Part shown: positions 25,061 through 33,693 of the stretch, piece by piece | Layout of the letters: each line of letters starts with the position of its first letter | How positions within the stretch are numbered: the first letter of the stretch is position 1 | DNA from: Pedobacter hartonius | Lineage (GTDB): Bacteria; Bacteroidota; Bacteroidia; Sphingobacteriales; Sphingobacteriaceae | Length of the DNA: 64,000 nucleotides | Assembly: GCF_900107535.1 (NCBI RefSeq) | Contig: NZ_FNRA01000002.1 | Span: 372,001-436,000 of the forward strand | Direction: 5' to 3' | Program-made: the position numbers and the translations under genes | The notes under the pieces: model-generated | Database searches by the model: none | What the model saw: only the letters and a program-made list of their open reading frames with translations | Told to the model about the DNA's origin: nothing

Positions 25061-27325
25061 TTAGCTTTCATCAGCGAGATGGGCGGCAATGCCGATCTTG
25101 ATCTCTCCAAAGGTAACGCTGTTTCCCAGATGTGCCCTCAAAGGATTTAAGTTTACTGTTTTCAGCTCATTGATTGCCTCCAGGATCTTATTCAGCTTGT
25201 TCCTGCCCAGGATCTCTTTGGCAGAGATCTCCTGTCTTGCCACATAATGTGCCAGGTGCCCTTCTATCGTACCCACTACCATCTTCCGGGCTTCAGCAAT
25301 TTCGGTGATGCTCTTGCCCTTCCGGAATAACTCCAGGGAAACCTCCTTGGTGTCCTCCTTCGGTTCCTTTACTACGGCAGGCTTTTTACTTCTTTCCTTT
25401 TTTACTTTAGCCGTAAAGTCCAGCTTGTTTGGCATGGCATAAACTTTTTTCATCTGGGCTTCACGCTCCGACTGGTTTAACAGCAAACCCACGTCACTTT
25501 TTGTGAATTCCGTTCCATTGATGGTGGATTGCAATAATGCAGTTGCCTTTCTGATCTTTTTAAACTGCTCATAAAACAAAGATTCCATTTCCAGCAGCTC
25601 CGTCAGAAATGCCGTTACCTGTTTATCCTGTTTCACCAGTTCCATCCGTTCGAAGATCCGTTTGGACAGTTCCAGCAGCAACGGATTGAAGTAATTTTCC
25701 GCAGCGGTAGTTCTGAGCAGCAAAGCAGATAATCCGCCGGCCGTCTGGTCATGGCTCAGCCGCTGTATCTGGGCAAGGAACTTATTGGCGTTGGTTTTGA
25801 TTTCGCTCAGTTCTTTTAACAGGGCCTGTGCCCATTTCACATGTTTCTGCTTGGCAGATTTATTGATGTCCTTACTATAGGAATGGACATGTTCATATAC
25901 GTAATTGTCAAGTGGGGTCAGGTCGAAACATTGCAGCAGATAGCTTCTCAGAAAAGCTTCGCTTTCCAGCCTGATCTGTATATCAAGTTCATCCTGCTGC
26001 TGTTTATTCTTTGCAAAATGAGAGACGTTCTGATCCTGCCGGATACCTGTACCTGATATTCTGGAGGTCAGCACCAGCCCGTTAAGTGAGCGGAGGCGGG
26101 ATAAGGCCACGTAGATCTGTCCGGGCGCAAAGGCATTGCCGATATCGATGATCGCTTTGTCAAAGGTTAAACCCTGGCTTTTATGCACGGTAATTGCCCA
26201 GGCCAGTTTAATGGGATATTGAATAAACTTACCGATCACCTCCTCTTCGATCTCGTTGGTGACCTTATGGTTGGTATACCTGATATTCTTCCAGGTATAC
26301 TTTTCCAGGATAATCCTTTCTCCCTCACCTTCGGTTACCACTTCGATCAGGTCGGGCTTAAGGGTAACGACGGTTGCAATCTTCCCGTTAAAGAACTTGC
26401 GGTCACCGCTCTGGTCATTTTTGATGAACATGATCTGGGCACCCAGCTTCAGTTCCAGGATACGTTCAGCGGGAAAAGAGTTCTCCGAGAACTCATCTTC
26501 CACGGTAGCCTGGAACAGATAGGATACGCCTTCGAGGTCATCCAGGCTTTTCTTATTTAAGGTATCTGCACGCTGGTTGTGTGTGGTCAGGGTAATGTAC
26601 TTGTCTTCCTTTGCGGGAACGAAATCTGATCTATAGTACTGATCAAGCAAAGCCACATCTGCGGACGTGATCTCATTATTGCGCAGGTTATTCAGCAGGT
26701 TGATAAATACGGAATCTGCCTGACGGTAGATTTTCTCCAGTTCTATATAAACGGGGGGATGCTGCTGCAGGGCATGGGCATCGAAGAAATAAACACTGTT
26801 GTAGAATTCGCCAAGCAGCTGCCACTCATTGGACTTCACTACCGGCGGGAGCTGATGAAGGTCGCCGATGAACAAAACCTGCACACCGCCGAAGCTGGCG
26901 TTGTTCTTCCTGATATACCGCAGTACCATATCAATTGCGTCGAGCAGGTCTGCCCGGAGCATGCTTACTTCATCAATGATCAGCAGTTCCAGGTCCTGGA
27001 AGATCCTTCTCTTGGTGGTGTTCATCTGTAAATGGCGCACGATAGACCTTGGCGTATTGTACTGCTGATTGGGGTGTTCTGCCGTAGGCTGTTTGGGCAG
27101 ATAAGTACCGAAGGGGAGCTGGAAAAGTGAATGAATGGTTACCCCTGCTGCATTGATCGCGGCAATCCCTGTGGGTGCTGTAATCACGGCTTTCTTGTGC
27201 GTCAGCTCAATCAGGTTCCTCAGGAAAGTAGTTTTTCCCGTTCCGGCCTTCCCTGTCAGGAAAATATGCCGGGAAGTATAATTGATAAATTTAGCAGCAA
27301 TTTCAGCGGGGTTGTATTCAGACAT
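25061..27325 (-). CDS. Pif1-like helicase with C-terminal helix-turn-helix domain
   Basis: The start is set at ATG 27325 (MSEYNPAEIAAKF); an in-frame TTG nine bases upstream is less likely. The 754-residue protein has Walker A in LTGKAGTGKTTFL, Walker B/DEVSM in LLIIDEVSML, a RecD/Pif1-type 1B-2A arrangement (LFIGDLHQLPPVV), and the conserved C-terminal helicase block WAITVHKSQGLTFDKAIID with VALSRLRSLNGL. The last ~90 residues (LFRKGKSITEIAEARKMV, HLAHYV) are an HTH_40-like domain as found at the end of some RecQ proteins. A role in replication or G-quadruplex resolution is inferred from the superfamily. Confidence 0.9.
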   Translation of the reverse strand: MSEYNPAEIAAKFINYTSRHIFLTGKAGTGKTTFLRNLIELTHKKAVITAPTGIAAINAAGVTIHSLFQLPFGTYLPKQPTAEHPNQQYNTPRSIVRHLQMNTTKRRIFQDLELLIIDEVSMLRADLLDAIDMVLRYIRKNNASFGGVQVLFIGDLHQLPPVVKSNEWQLLGEFYNSVYFFDAHALQQHPPVYIELEKIYRQADSVFINLLNNLRNNEITSADVALLDQYYRSDFVPAKEDKYITLTTHNQRADTLNKKSLDDLEGVSYLFQATVEDEFSENSFPAERILELKLGAQIMFIKNDQSGDRKFFNGKIATVVTLKPDLIEVVTEGEGERIILEKYTWKNIRYTNHKVTNEIEEEVIGKFIQYPIKLAWAITVHKSQGLTFDKAIIDIGNAFAPGQIYVALSRLRSLNGLVLTSRISGTGIRQDQNVSHFAKNKQQQDELDIQIRLESEAFLRSYLLQCFDLTPLDNYVYEHVHSYSKDINKSAKQKHVKWAQALLKELSEIKTNANKFLAQIQRLSHDQTAGGLSALLLRTTAAENYFNPLLLELSKRIFERMELVKQDKQVTAFLTELLEMESLFYEQFKKIRKATALLQSTINGTEFTKSDVGLLLNQSEREAQMKKVYAMPNKLDFTAKVKKERSKKPAVVKEPKEDTKEVSLELFRKGKSITEIAEARKMVVGTIEGHLAHYVARQEISAKEILGRNKLNKILEAINELKTVNLNPLRAHLGNSVTFGEIKIGIAAHLADES

Positions 27326-27427
27326 ATTTTGCAACAGTTTTGAAGCAAAGGTACTAAAGATTGGAACAACCTAAACAGGTATACAATTAATTATTTCTAA
27401 TTAAATAAGAATATTAAGTTTAATTTG

Positions 27428-28123
27428 TTAATTTACCAGCAATTTATATCCCTTCCCGTGAACATTCAGTATTTCTACTTTCGGGTCTTCTTTGAGGTAT
27501 TTGCGCAACTTACTCAGGAATACATCCATGCTTCGGCCGTTGAAGTAGTTGTCGTCATGCCAGATGCTCAGCAAAGCTTCCTCCCGTGTAAGCACCGCAT
27601 TTTGCTTCAGGCAAAGCAGCTGCAAGAGTTCGGCCTCCTTGGTGGACAGCTTCTGCTGCTGCCCGTTGTGCTGGATGAGCTGGGTGGTATAATCAAAGGT
27701 ATAACTGCCGATCTGGAACTGGCACTGTACGGGTTCTGCCACTTTAGTTTCTTTTACCGAGGCACGTTTGAGCAGGGCATTGATCCTTAACAGCAGTTCC
27801 TCTATCCGGAATGGCTTGGTGATATAATCATCCCCGCCCAGATCATAAGCTGAAGCTTTGTCTTCCATCATTGCTTTTGCAGTGGCGAATATAATAGGCA
27901 CGCTCTCATTCAATTTACGAATTTCCTTACCCAGTGCAAAACCATCTTTCTTCGGCATCATTACATCCAGGATGCAGAGGTCAAAAGTCTGTTTGTTAAA
28001 TGCACGCAGGCCTTCTTCGCCATCCACGCATAAGACGATATCAAACTTTCCCTTCAACTGTAAATAATCTTGCAAAAGCATACCTAGGTTAGGATCATCT
28101 TCGACCAATAGAATTTTCTTCAT
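27428..28123 (-). CDS. OmpR-family response regulator
   Basis: A 231-residue regulator. The receiver (1-120) has KILLVEDDPNLG, the phospho-acceptor in CILDVMMPKKDG, the conserved TAKAMMED and KPFRIEELLLR. The C-terminal winged helix (135-231) has LSTKEAELLQLLCLK and SMDVFLSKLRKYLKED. It directly follows its histidine kinase with one base between the genes. The pair resembles RprXY of Bacteroides in size and style, but orthology is not claimed. Confidence 0.94.
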   Translation of the reverse strand: MKKILLVEDDPNLGMLLQDYLQLKGKFDIVLCVDGEEGLRAFNKQTFDLCILDVMMPKKDGFALGKEIRKLNESVPIIFATAKAMMEDKASAYDLGGDDYITKPFRIEELLLRINALLKRASVKETKVAEPVQCQFQIGSYTFDYTTQLIQHNGQQQKLSTKEAELLQLLCLKQNAVLTREEALLSIWHDDNYFNGRSMDVFLSKLRKYLKEDPKVEILNVHGKGYKLLVN

Positions 28124-28124
28124 T

Positions 28125-29945
28125 TTAATTCAGGGGTATAATTATTTCAAACACTGTTCCTTTATCCTTTTCACTGTGCACCTTGATAGTTCCATTCATC
28201 TGTGTGACGATGTCCAGCACATAATTCAGGCCCAGACCAAAGCCCTTTACATCATGCAGGTTCCCTGTAGGTACCCTGTAAAACTGGTCGAAAGCACGCT
28301 TGCTTTGTTCTTTTGTCATTCCAATTCCTTCATCCTCCACCTCTATGATCAGTTTACCGCCGGAATTCCGTGTATTTACTGTTATTTTAGGTGACCCAAT
28401 GCTGTACTTGTTTGCATTGTCAATCAGGTTATAGATTACATTGGAGAGGTGCAGTTCATCGCCTTTTACTGCCGGCAGTGCAGCGTCAAGGTGAAGGGTC
28501 AGTTGGGCCTCTTTCTTTTGCAGCTGAAGGCTCATGCTATCTGCAACAGCTGCGATCAGTGCATTCATATCTACTTCTTCCTCTTCTAGTTTGAGTTCCT
28601 TTTTCTCCAGCCGCGCAATACTCAGCACACGTTCGATATGATTTCCCAGTCGTACATTCTCATCATAGATGATCCCCGCCAGACGGCCGATGCGTGTTTT
28701 ATCCTCCAGTATTTCCGGATCTCTCAGTGCTTCACTGGCAATCATGATTGTAGATACCGGGGTTTTAAATTCATGGGTCATGTTGTTGATAAAGTCCGTC
28801 TTCATTTCAGAGATCTTCTTCTGTCTCAATATGGCATACAGGGTATACGAGAAAATGGAGATCAGCACCAGCAATAAGGCACCAGACGATGCCATCGTTA
28901 CCTTCAGGTTACTCAATATTAAAGATTCCCTGTCCGGGAAATTAATATACAGCATTCCCGGGTCGCGGATCACATCATTGCTGAAGAGGGTAGTTTTAAA
29001 TGTATTTGCCGGCAGGATCTCTCCTTTAACAAAGGAAACCTTACTGAACAGCACGGAGTCACGGGTGACGCTTTTCAGCCAGAAATCATATTTGAGCCCG
29101 ATATTTTTATTCAGCAATTCTGCGCGCAGCAGCGTATCAAGTATAGGTTTGGAAATGCGTTCATTCAAGGGAATATCCAGCTGACTCATTTCCTTGGCCG
29201 CAGCTTCGAGCACGTTAAAATCTCCCTCGTTGAGCTTTACGGTATCAGCCTGCAATTCTCTCAGGGCGTTGCTGCGCCTGCGGGCGGCAATTTCATCCTC
29301 AATTTCGAATTTTGCACGCATTTCAGCGTTCAAGCTGGGCAATGAGATGCGGAGCGGCTGGCCGTTACTGCTATAGGCCAGGTACCGGATACTATCAGGC
29401 AGTTTTTTTGGTTCCAGGTTGAACGTTTTGGCAGAGCCTATCCTGAAAGTCTTGCGCACATTACTGCCAATCATGTTCAGCTCCTCGTCAAAACCCACAT
29501 TTACGTCTACATTTAAAGGCGTGGTGGCCTGATTGGCCAGGTCATAAAAATCGATTTCTGAAATTATCGTGGGGCTGAGGTACAGCTTGCGGATCATGCC
29601 ATCCTGATAATTGAGTTCGTCAATCATCTGCTTTTGCTGGTTATATTTCCTTTTACGCTCGTCCTCTTTATACTTCTGATCGAGGTCTATCAGGCGGCGG
29701 GTTTTGTCGCGCCGCTGATTTTCCATTTTTATCCGCCATTCGTAATCCGTCTTGGTGATATGACTGACCGCATTTAAGCGCTGGACTTTATCGGCCACAG
29801 CACTTAAGGCCTGGTTTACTTCCTGCTCAAAAAGCTGTGATTTAAGCCGATATGCCTCCCTGATGTAATACGATTGCATTACAAACACACCCAGCAGCGC
29901 TATGGTCATGAGTCCGGTAATCAGCCAAAGGCTTTTTTTCTTCAT
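28125..29945 (-). CDS. Sensor histidine kinase (two transmembrane helices)
   Basis: A 606-residue kinase with transmembrane helices near residues 7-26 and 350-372. They enclose a long, mostly helical periplasmic sensor region rich in charged residues (KMENQRRDKTRRLIDLDQKY). The dimerisation helix carries the phospho-accepting histidine in NNMTHEFKTPVSTIMIASEA. The ATPase domain has LSNVIYNLIDNANKYS, VEDEGIGMTKE and GFGLGLNYVLDIV. It is translated with the OmpR-type regulator just downstream. The signal is unknown. Confidence 0.94.
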   Translation of the reverse strand: MKKKSLWLITGLMTIALLGVFVMQSYYIREAYRLKSQLFEQEVNQALSAVADKVQRLNAVSHITKTDYEWRIKMENQRRDKTRRLIDLDQKYKEDERKRKYNQQKQMIDELNYQDGMIRKLYLSPTIISEIDFYDLANQATTPLNVDVNVGFDEELNMIGSNVRKTFRIGSAKTFNLEPKKLPDSIRYLAYSSNGQPLRISLPSLNAEMRAKFEIEDEIAARRRSNALRELQADTVKLNEGDFNVLEAAAKEMSQLDIPLNERISKPILDTLLRAELLNKNIGLKYDFWLKSVTRDSVLFSKVSFVKGEILPANTFKTTLFSNDVIRDPGMLYINFPDRESLILSNLKVTMASSGALLLVLISIFSYTLYAILRQKKISEMKTDFINNMTHEFKTPVSTIMIASEALRDPEILEDKTRIGRLAGIIYDENVRLGNHIERVLSIARLEKKELKLEEEEVDMNALIAAVADSMSLQLQKKEAQLTLHLDAALPAVKGDELHLSNVIYNLIDNANKYSIGSPKITVNTRNSGGKLIIEVEDEGIGMTKEQSKRAFDQFYRVPTGNLHDVKGFGLGLNYVLDIVTQMNGTIKVHSEKDKGTVFEIIIPLN

Positions 29946-30049
29946 TATGTATTGTCAAAAATAAGGAAGAGTACTGTGATAAGCTCTATTTTAACAATTT
30001 TTAACACAGTAGGATTCAAATAGTTGTGCTTAACAGCACTTTAAATTAT

Positions 30050-30321
30050 TTAGCTTTTGAGATCAGTCAACTTCCTAAACTTATTTGACAGATAATATCC
30101 GCCGGTTTTTGCAGCACCTCTAAATTCAATAATGCCTAGCTCCTTTGCTGTTCTGAGGTATCTTTCAACCATAGGTTTAGAATACCTCTTTTGGTAGTTA
30201 AGTCTAAAGTATTTACTCCTTCATGTGTTAATATCAGCTTTATTATTCTTAACACCTCTATTCTAAAGCCATCAGTTACAGCATTAATTACACCATCATT
30301 TACACCATCATTTACAAACAA
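30050..30321 (-). pseudogene. C-terminal winged-helix remnant of an AlbA/RecG-like regulator
   Basis: Minus-strand translation gives VNDGVNDGVINAVTDG followed by a helical segment ending TTKRGI. One base shift later it continues as PMVERYLRTAKELGIIEF and GGYYLSNKFRKL to a TAA at 30050. The NDGV repeats followed by a winged helix are the usual C-terminus of AlbA_2/Schlafen-like ATP-binding proteins. A single base is missing near ATTCTAAACC, and the whole N-terminal enzyme part is absent because the fragment ends at the cassette junction at about 30322. Confidence 0.55.
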
Positions 30322-30324
30322 GTT

Positions 30325-30906
30325 ATGTTGAACGGAGGGAATTTTAAAGATAGAGACAGGAGTTTTCTACAGTATACTTCACTTTTAAAGTCCATCTTAA
30401 GAGCCGTGCAAGATTCTGGTAAAGAGATAGATGTTCACCTGATTGTATATCCACCGGAAAATTTAGAATTACTTGAAGAGTTAAAAGGTCTTGATATAGG
30501 ACTTGCCATGAATACTGAGGTCTTTGACATACAGTTATTTGAACAATACTGCCCTGGTAAAGTTGAAACTGGTGGCAGACAGCATATTTTTGATGCTTTA
30601 GAGAAGGCTGTAAGTGTGTTAGGGAAAAATAAAGTGTACTCAATTTTAGTTGGGGGGCTTGAACCATTGGAAAGTCTAAAATCTGGACTTGCTTATTTGG
30701 CAAACATGGGGGTGTCACCAGTAATTAACGTTTTACATACAGATCCCGGAACTCCTTTAGAAAATTTCCCAAAACCTACCGTAGAACAAATACTGTCAAT
30801 GGGGAAAGAATTACAAGCTATATACACCGAATATGGGTTTTTACCTTTTTATGAAGACTGTGGACGAAACTCAATTGATTCAGAAGCTTTTAAAAGTCTT
30901 TTCTAG
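30325..30906 (+). CDS. Radical SAM-like protein lacking the N-terminal iron-sulfur motif
   Basis: The 193 visible residues match the second half of a radical SAM TIM barrel. MLNGGNFKDRDRSF sits where the SAM-binding GGE strand belongs. The later strands are VHLIVYPPENLELLEEL, IGLAMNTEVFD, YCPGKVE, VYSILVGGLEPLESL and VSPVINVLHTDPGTPLENF. The CxxxCxxC cluster motif that should precede this is missing, and the upstream bases are another gene fragment on the opposite strand. The gene is therefore probably 5'-truncated and inactive as a radical enzyme, although the remaining frame is intact. It heads an AT-rich group of same-strand genes. Confidence 0.6.
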   Translation: MLNGGNFKDRDRSFLQYTSLLKSILRAVQDSGKEIDVHLIVYPPENLELLEELKGLDIGLAMNTEVFDIQLFEQYCPGKVETGGRQHIFDALEKAVSVLGKNKVYSILVGGLEPLESLKSGLAYLANMGVSPVINVLHTDPGTPLENFPKPTVEQILSMGKELQAIYTEYGFLPFYEDCGRNSIDSEAFKSLF

Positions 30907-30953
30907 CTAACCAATTAACAGATATTATTTAATGCAATAAACAAATTAATAGT

Positions 30954-31391
30954 ATGTTCACTGATAACGACCTGACCACGATTGCTCAACAATTCATTTG
31001 CAAGAAATTTGCTAATGAATTAAATATCTCGTTGCGATCATTCCACACGATTATACTGATTGGCTCGTCCATTAATCCATCAACAATGAGGAAGAGTTCT
31101 GATTTGGATCTTGTAGTGCTTGTAGAAGATCTGTTACTTAATAATCCCCAAGACTTTCTTGCCCATTTTATGATCAGCCACGTAGAATACAATGGTGAGG
31201 AGATCAATTTTCCAATGGACATCCAGATCTATACTATATCTAGTTTTAGAAAAGAAATGTATTATGGTTCTTTAACTAGGGTATTTGCTGTTCTAAATGC
31301 TTTCCAAATTATTTATGCTGAAGATGATTGTGCAAAACAAATAATTGCAGATGCTGATCAAAGGTTAAATAATACAATTTGTGATCAATGA
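30954..31391 (+). CDS. Nucleotidyltransferase-domain protein
   Basis: A 145-residue protein with a minimal nucleotidyltransferase fold. ILIGSSINPS with the G37-S38 pair is followed by SSDLDLVVLV (Asp50 and Asp52), and a third acidic residue, Asp89, lies in FPMDIQIY. These are the metal and nucleotide ligands of the Pol-beta superfamily. Such proteins transfer AMP or other nucleotides to proteins, RNA or small molecules. The gene overlaps the next one by 11 bp, implying coupled translation. It lies in a low-GC cassette between a truncated radical SAM gene and a MazG-like gene. Confidence 0.75.
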   Translation: MFTDNDLTTIAQQFICKKFANELNISLRSFHTIILIGSSINPSTMRKSSDLDLVVLVEDLLLNNPQDFLAHFMISHVEYNGEEINFPMDIQIYTISSFRKEMYYGSLTRVFAVLNAFQIIYAEDDCAKQIIADADQRLNNTICDQ

Positions 31392-31866
31392 TATCGCAAG
31401 AATGGATATACCTCAGGTAATGAAGAATACTGAAGCTTATTTTAACTATGCGCATTCTATCATACTTGAAGAAAAAATTCAACAAAATAGCTTATTGATT
31501 TATTTGCAGTTTTCTGAATATGTTAAAGAGCTTCTTGTCCAATTCCAATACGTTTTGTTTGCTAGTGATCTCCAGAAAAATATTAATTCTGAAAATATAC
31601 ATGTAGCAGTGAAAAACATGACTATTTTCAGAAATGCCGATGGCACGCGGCTTTTAAATTTTAATAAGTATTTTGTAGATCAGCGCGTAATAAAATTACT
31701 AGATGAAATTAACAATGTATTGAAGGATAATCAAAAAGTGATGGTAGAGAGATTTGATATAGTGTTTGGTCTTATAAACGATGCTTTCTTTACCTACACT
31801 GACTATGTTATAGCCCGGAAAACAAATAGATATGAGTATTATCGTATTCTAAAATTTGATATGTAA
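31381..31866 (+). CDS. Unknown helical protein paired with the nucleotidyltransferase
   Basis: A 161-residue protein predicted by eye to be mainly alpha-helical (AYFNYAHSIILEEKIQQNS, YLQFSEYVKELLVQFQYVLF). I do not recognise its family. The 11-bp overlap with the upstream nucleotidyltransferase resembles the arrangement of MNT-HEPN pairs. However, there is no clear R-x4-6-H RNase motif, so a HEPN assignment is not supported. It may be the protein partner or the substrate of the transferase. Confidence 0.55.
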   Translation: MINDIARMDIPQVMKNTEAYFNYAHSIILEEKIQQNSLLIYLQFSEYVKELLVQFQYVLFASDLQKNINSENIHVAVKNMTIFRNADGTRLLNFNKYFVDQRVIKLLDEINNVLKDNQKVMVERFDIVFGLINDAFFTYTDYVIARKTNRYEYYRILKFDM

Positions 31867-31870
31867 CAAT

Positions 31871-32134
31871 ATGATGATTAATAAAGAACAGCTAAAGGAA
31901 CTTGATATACAATTAATATTAGAAGTTGAAAGCGAGCTGCAAAGGGCAAAAGAAAGATTCCCGGAAAAACTCAATTCCTTACACGAAGGTTATGCTATAA
32001 TTTCCGAAGAATTTGATGAATTTTGGGACGAAATTAAAAAAAAAGAAAAGGATAGGGATTTTTTTAAACTAAAAACAGAAGGAATTCATGTGATCGCAAT
32101 GATGATCAGGACATTACAGGATTTAGTAATATAA
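31871..32134 (+). CDS. MazG-like NTP pyrophosphohydrolase-family protein
   Basis: The likely start is the ATG at 31871 (MMINKEQLKELD), giving 87 residues. HEGYAIISEEFDEFWDEI is the helix with the EExxE metal motif of all-alpha NTP pyrophosphatases; the second helix EGIHVIAMMIRTLQDL carries the later acidic pair. Relatives hydrolyse (d)NTPs, often modified ones, and are frequent in phages and accessory regions. It overlaps no gene and is followed 2 bp later by the DUF2797-like gene. Confidence 0.65.
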   Translation: MMINKEQLKELDIQLILEVESELQRAKERFPEKLNSLHEGYAIISEEFDEFWDEIKKKEKDRDFFKLKTEGIHVIAMMIRTLQDLVI

Positions 32135-32136
32135 CT

Positions 32137-33033
32137 ATGGAAAATATCATAAAAATACTTTCAGGTTACGGCTTTAATTCCGCTGGGCCACATTTCATTA
32201 TTGATGAAATAAATGGAAAGCTTGTGAAGCGTAATCATGTAAATATTATTGGTCACACTTTCACTATCAAGCCTTCGTCATTAAAATTTTGTATCGGGCG
32301 TTACGATTTGCGAACTTCTGATTCATTTCCTTGCCCACATGTTAATCCCATGACTAATAAAAAGGAAAGTATCTGTTACGACTGTTTTACATTCAACAGT
32401 TTTAATCCTTCATTTTATAATGTCTCTGTTTCCGAGTTGAGTATAAAACAACGTGAATATAACATGTTGCCACATAATGTATATTTAGCATTATTTGATG
32501 AACATCATATAAAGGTTGGAATATCCCAGAAGAAACGAAATCTAACACGTTGGTTAGAACAGGGAGCGAGAGTAGCGACTGTAATTTTTGAATGTAACAA
32601 TGCCTATCTCGCAAGAGAAATTGAAGAAAAAATATCAAAAGAACTCAAGCTTTCTGAAGCCTTAAGAAATGATCAGAAAAGACAATGTTTAAAAAACAAA
32701 TCCGATTTTAATAAAGCATCAACGATATTGGAGGGATTGATTACCAAAATAAATGCTCTTTTTGAACAGCAAATTATTCATCAATCTTTTACCAAACTTG
32801 ATGAATATTATTTACAAAATAATGTTATACAAGCTAATATACTAGACATATCAAATGAAATGCCCGAATCTATTTCCGGCAAAGGTATTGGGCTTATTGG
32901 TGATACGTTGGTATTTGAAAATTCGCATCAACAATTTATGTTTTCTTTAAAAAAGATAATTGGACAGCAGATTTTATTTGAGAATAAATTAACAAGTCAA
33001 GCTTTTTCTCCAACTCAAATCTCATTATTTTAA
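32137..33033 (+). CDS. DUF2797-like protein with putative zinc site
   Basis: A 298-residue protein. Cysteines 52, 66, 80 and 83 (KFCIGR, FPCPHV, SICYDC) form a likely zinc-binding cluster, and the middle segment HNVYLALFDEHHIKVGISQK with RWLEQGARVATVIFE matches the core of DUF2797, a GIY-YIG-like fold. The C-terminal ~110 residues are not recognised. The function of DUF2797 is unknown; nucleic-acid binding or cutting is a reasonable guess from the fold. It is the last gene of the cassette. Confidence 0.65.
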   Translation: MENIIKILSGYGFNSAGPHFIIDEINGKLVKRNHVNIIGHTFTIKPSSLKFCIGRYDLRTSDSFPCPHVNPMTNKKESICYDCFTFNSFNPSFYNVSVSELSIKQREYNMLPHNVYLALFDEHHIKVGISQKKRNLTRWLEQGARVATVIFECNNAYLAREIEEKISKELKLSEALRNDQKRQCLKNKSDFNKASTILEGLITKINALFEQQIIHQSFTKLDEYYLQNNVIQANILDISNEMPESISGKGIGLIGDTLVFENSHQQFMFSLKKIIGQQILFENKLTSQAFSPTQISLF

Positions 33034-33097
33034 GTTGGAAAGAGCCTTATAAATCCCTTTATATCCTCTTTTCTCATTTAAATTGCAAAGCCTTAAC

Positions 33098-33600
33098 TTA
33101 TAAATTACTTTTGCTCTTCTTTAATCTTCTGGCTTCTTTTCTTGCCTTTACAGCTTCCTGTGCCACCTCTTTAGCTGCTGCCTCGGCTTTTGCTAGGGCA
33201 AGTTGCTGGGATTCCAATTGCTTCGTTTTCTTTTCCATTCCTTCGGGGTCAGGATAGTATAGAGAATCGGCTCTATAAGCTGCGCTAGGTACCATTTGTC
33301 GTACCATTCTAAACGTCATTATCCTTCATCTTGCTGTTGGCACTCCATAGATGTAAGCAAATCCCTGTCATTACCGCTGATAGAATCAAAAGGATTATCC
33401 CGCCAATAATAAACCCCTTAGTTTTATCCTCAAAGCGATGTTGTAGTTCTACTCTTAATTCTTTAGGAAAACCCTTAATAAGAGATTCCTGCTTCCATTG
33501 AATATTTCGGAAAGTCCATAAATCAAAAAAGCCTCTAATCGTGATTAAAGGCTTTTTGAATGTTTTACTACTTATTATGCGGACCGGGTTATACTGACCG
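33098..33600 (-). pseudogene. Frameshifted mobilisation-region protein remnant
   Basis: Two overlapping minus-strand frames look like pieces of one protein. The upstream frame (ending at 33309) contains FPKELRVELQHRFEDKTKGF, a transmembrane helix (GGIILLILSAVMTGICLHLW) and SANSKMKDNDV. The downstream frame (from 33319) continues FRMVRQMVPSAAYRADSLYY and a charged coiled coil (LALAKAEAAAKEVAQEA). This order is that of a membrane/coiled-coil protein found beside mob genes in Bacteroidota mobile elements. The shift falls at 33309-33319. The N-terminal part is interrupted by a terminator-like hairpin (33519-33556) and looks replaced. No relaxase is present. The family identity is from memory. Confidence 0.45.
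33519..33556. terminator. Bidirectional terminator-like hairpin
   Basis: AAAAAGCCTCTAATC and GATTAAAGGCTTTTT form a near-perfect stem with a 2-nt loop and A/T tails on both sides, so it could terminate in either direction. It falls inside the 5' part of the mobilisation remnant frame. Confidence 0.55.
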
Positions 33601-33612
33601 TATTGTGCTTTA
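33586..33612 (+). repeat. Direct repeat, copy 1
   Basis: GGGTTATACTGACCG followed by TATTGTGCTTTA. The second copy at 34059-34087 differs only by an inserted TA. The copies are 473 bp apart and bracket the inverted repeat and a winged-helix gene remnant. Confidence 0.7.
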
Positions 33613-33637
33613 TATTGACATACCATATGCCCTAAAT

Positions 33638-33693
33638 AAACCTATCCCTCCTCTATTGCTAATCTACCGATTGGGTAGGTCAGGGATAGGTTT
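33638..33693. repeat. Nested inverted repeat beside the mobilisation remnant
   Basis: AAACCTATCCCT (33638-33649) and AGGGATAGGTTT (33682-33693) are perfect 12-bp inverted repeats. A second short stem (CTACC at 33664 and GGTAG at 33674) lies inside. The position beside a mobilisation-type gene suggests a former origin of transfer or recombination site; this is inference. Confidence 0.5.

Noticed and set aside
31381..31866. HEPN toxin
   Set aside because: The arrangement with a nucleotidyltransferase is suggestive but no R-x4-6-H motif is visible.
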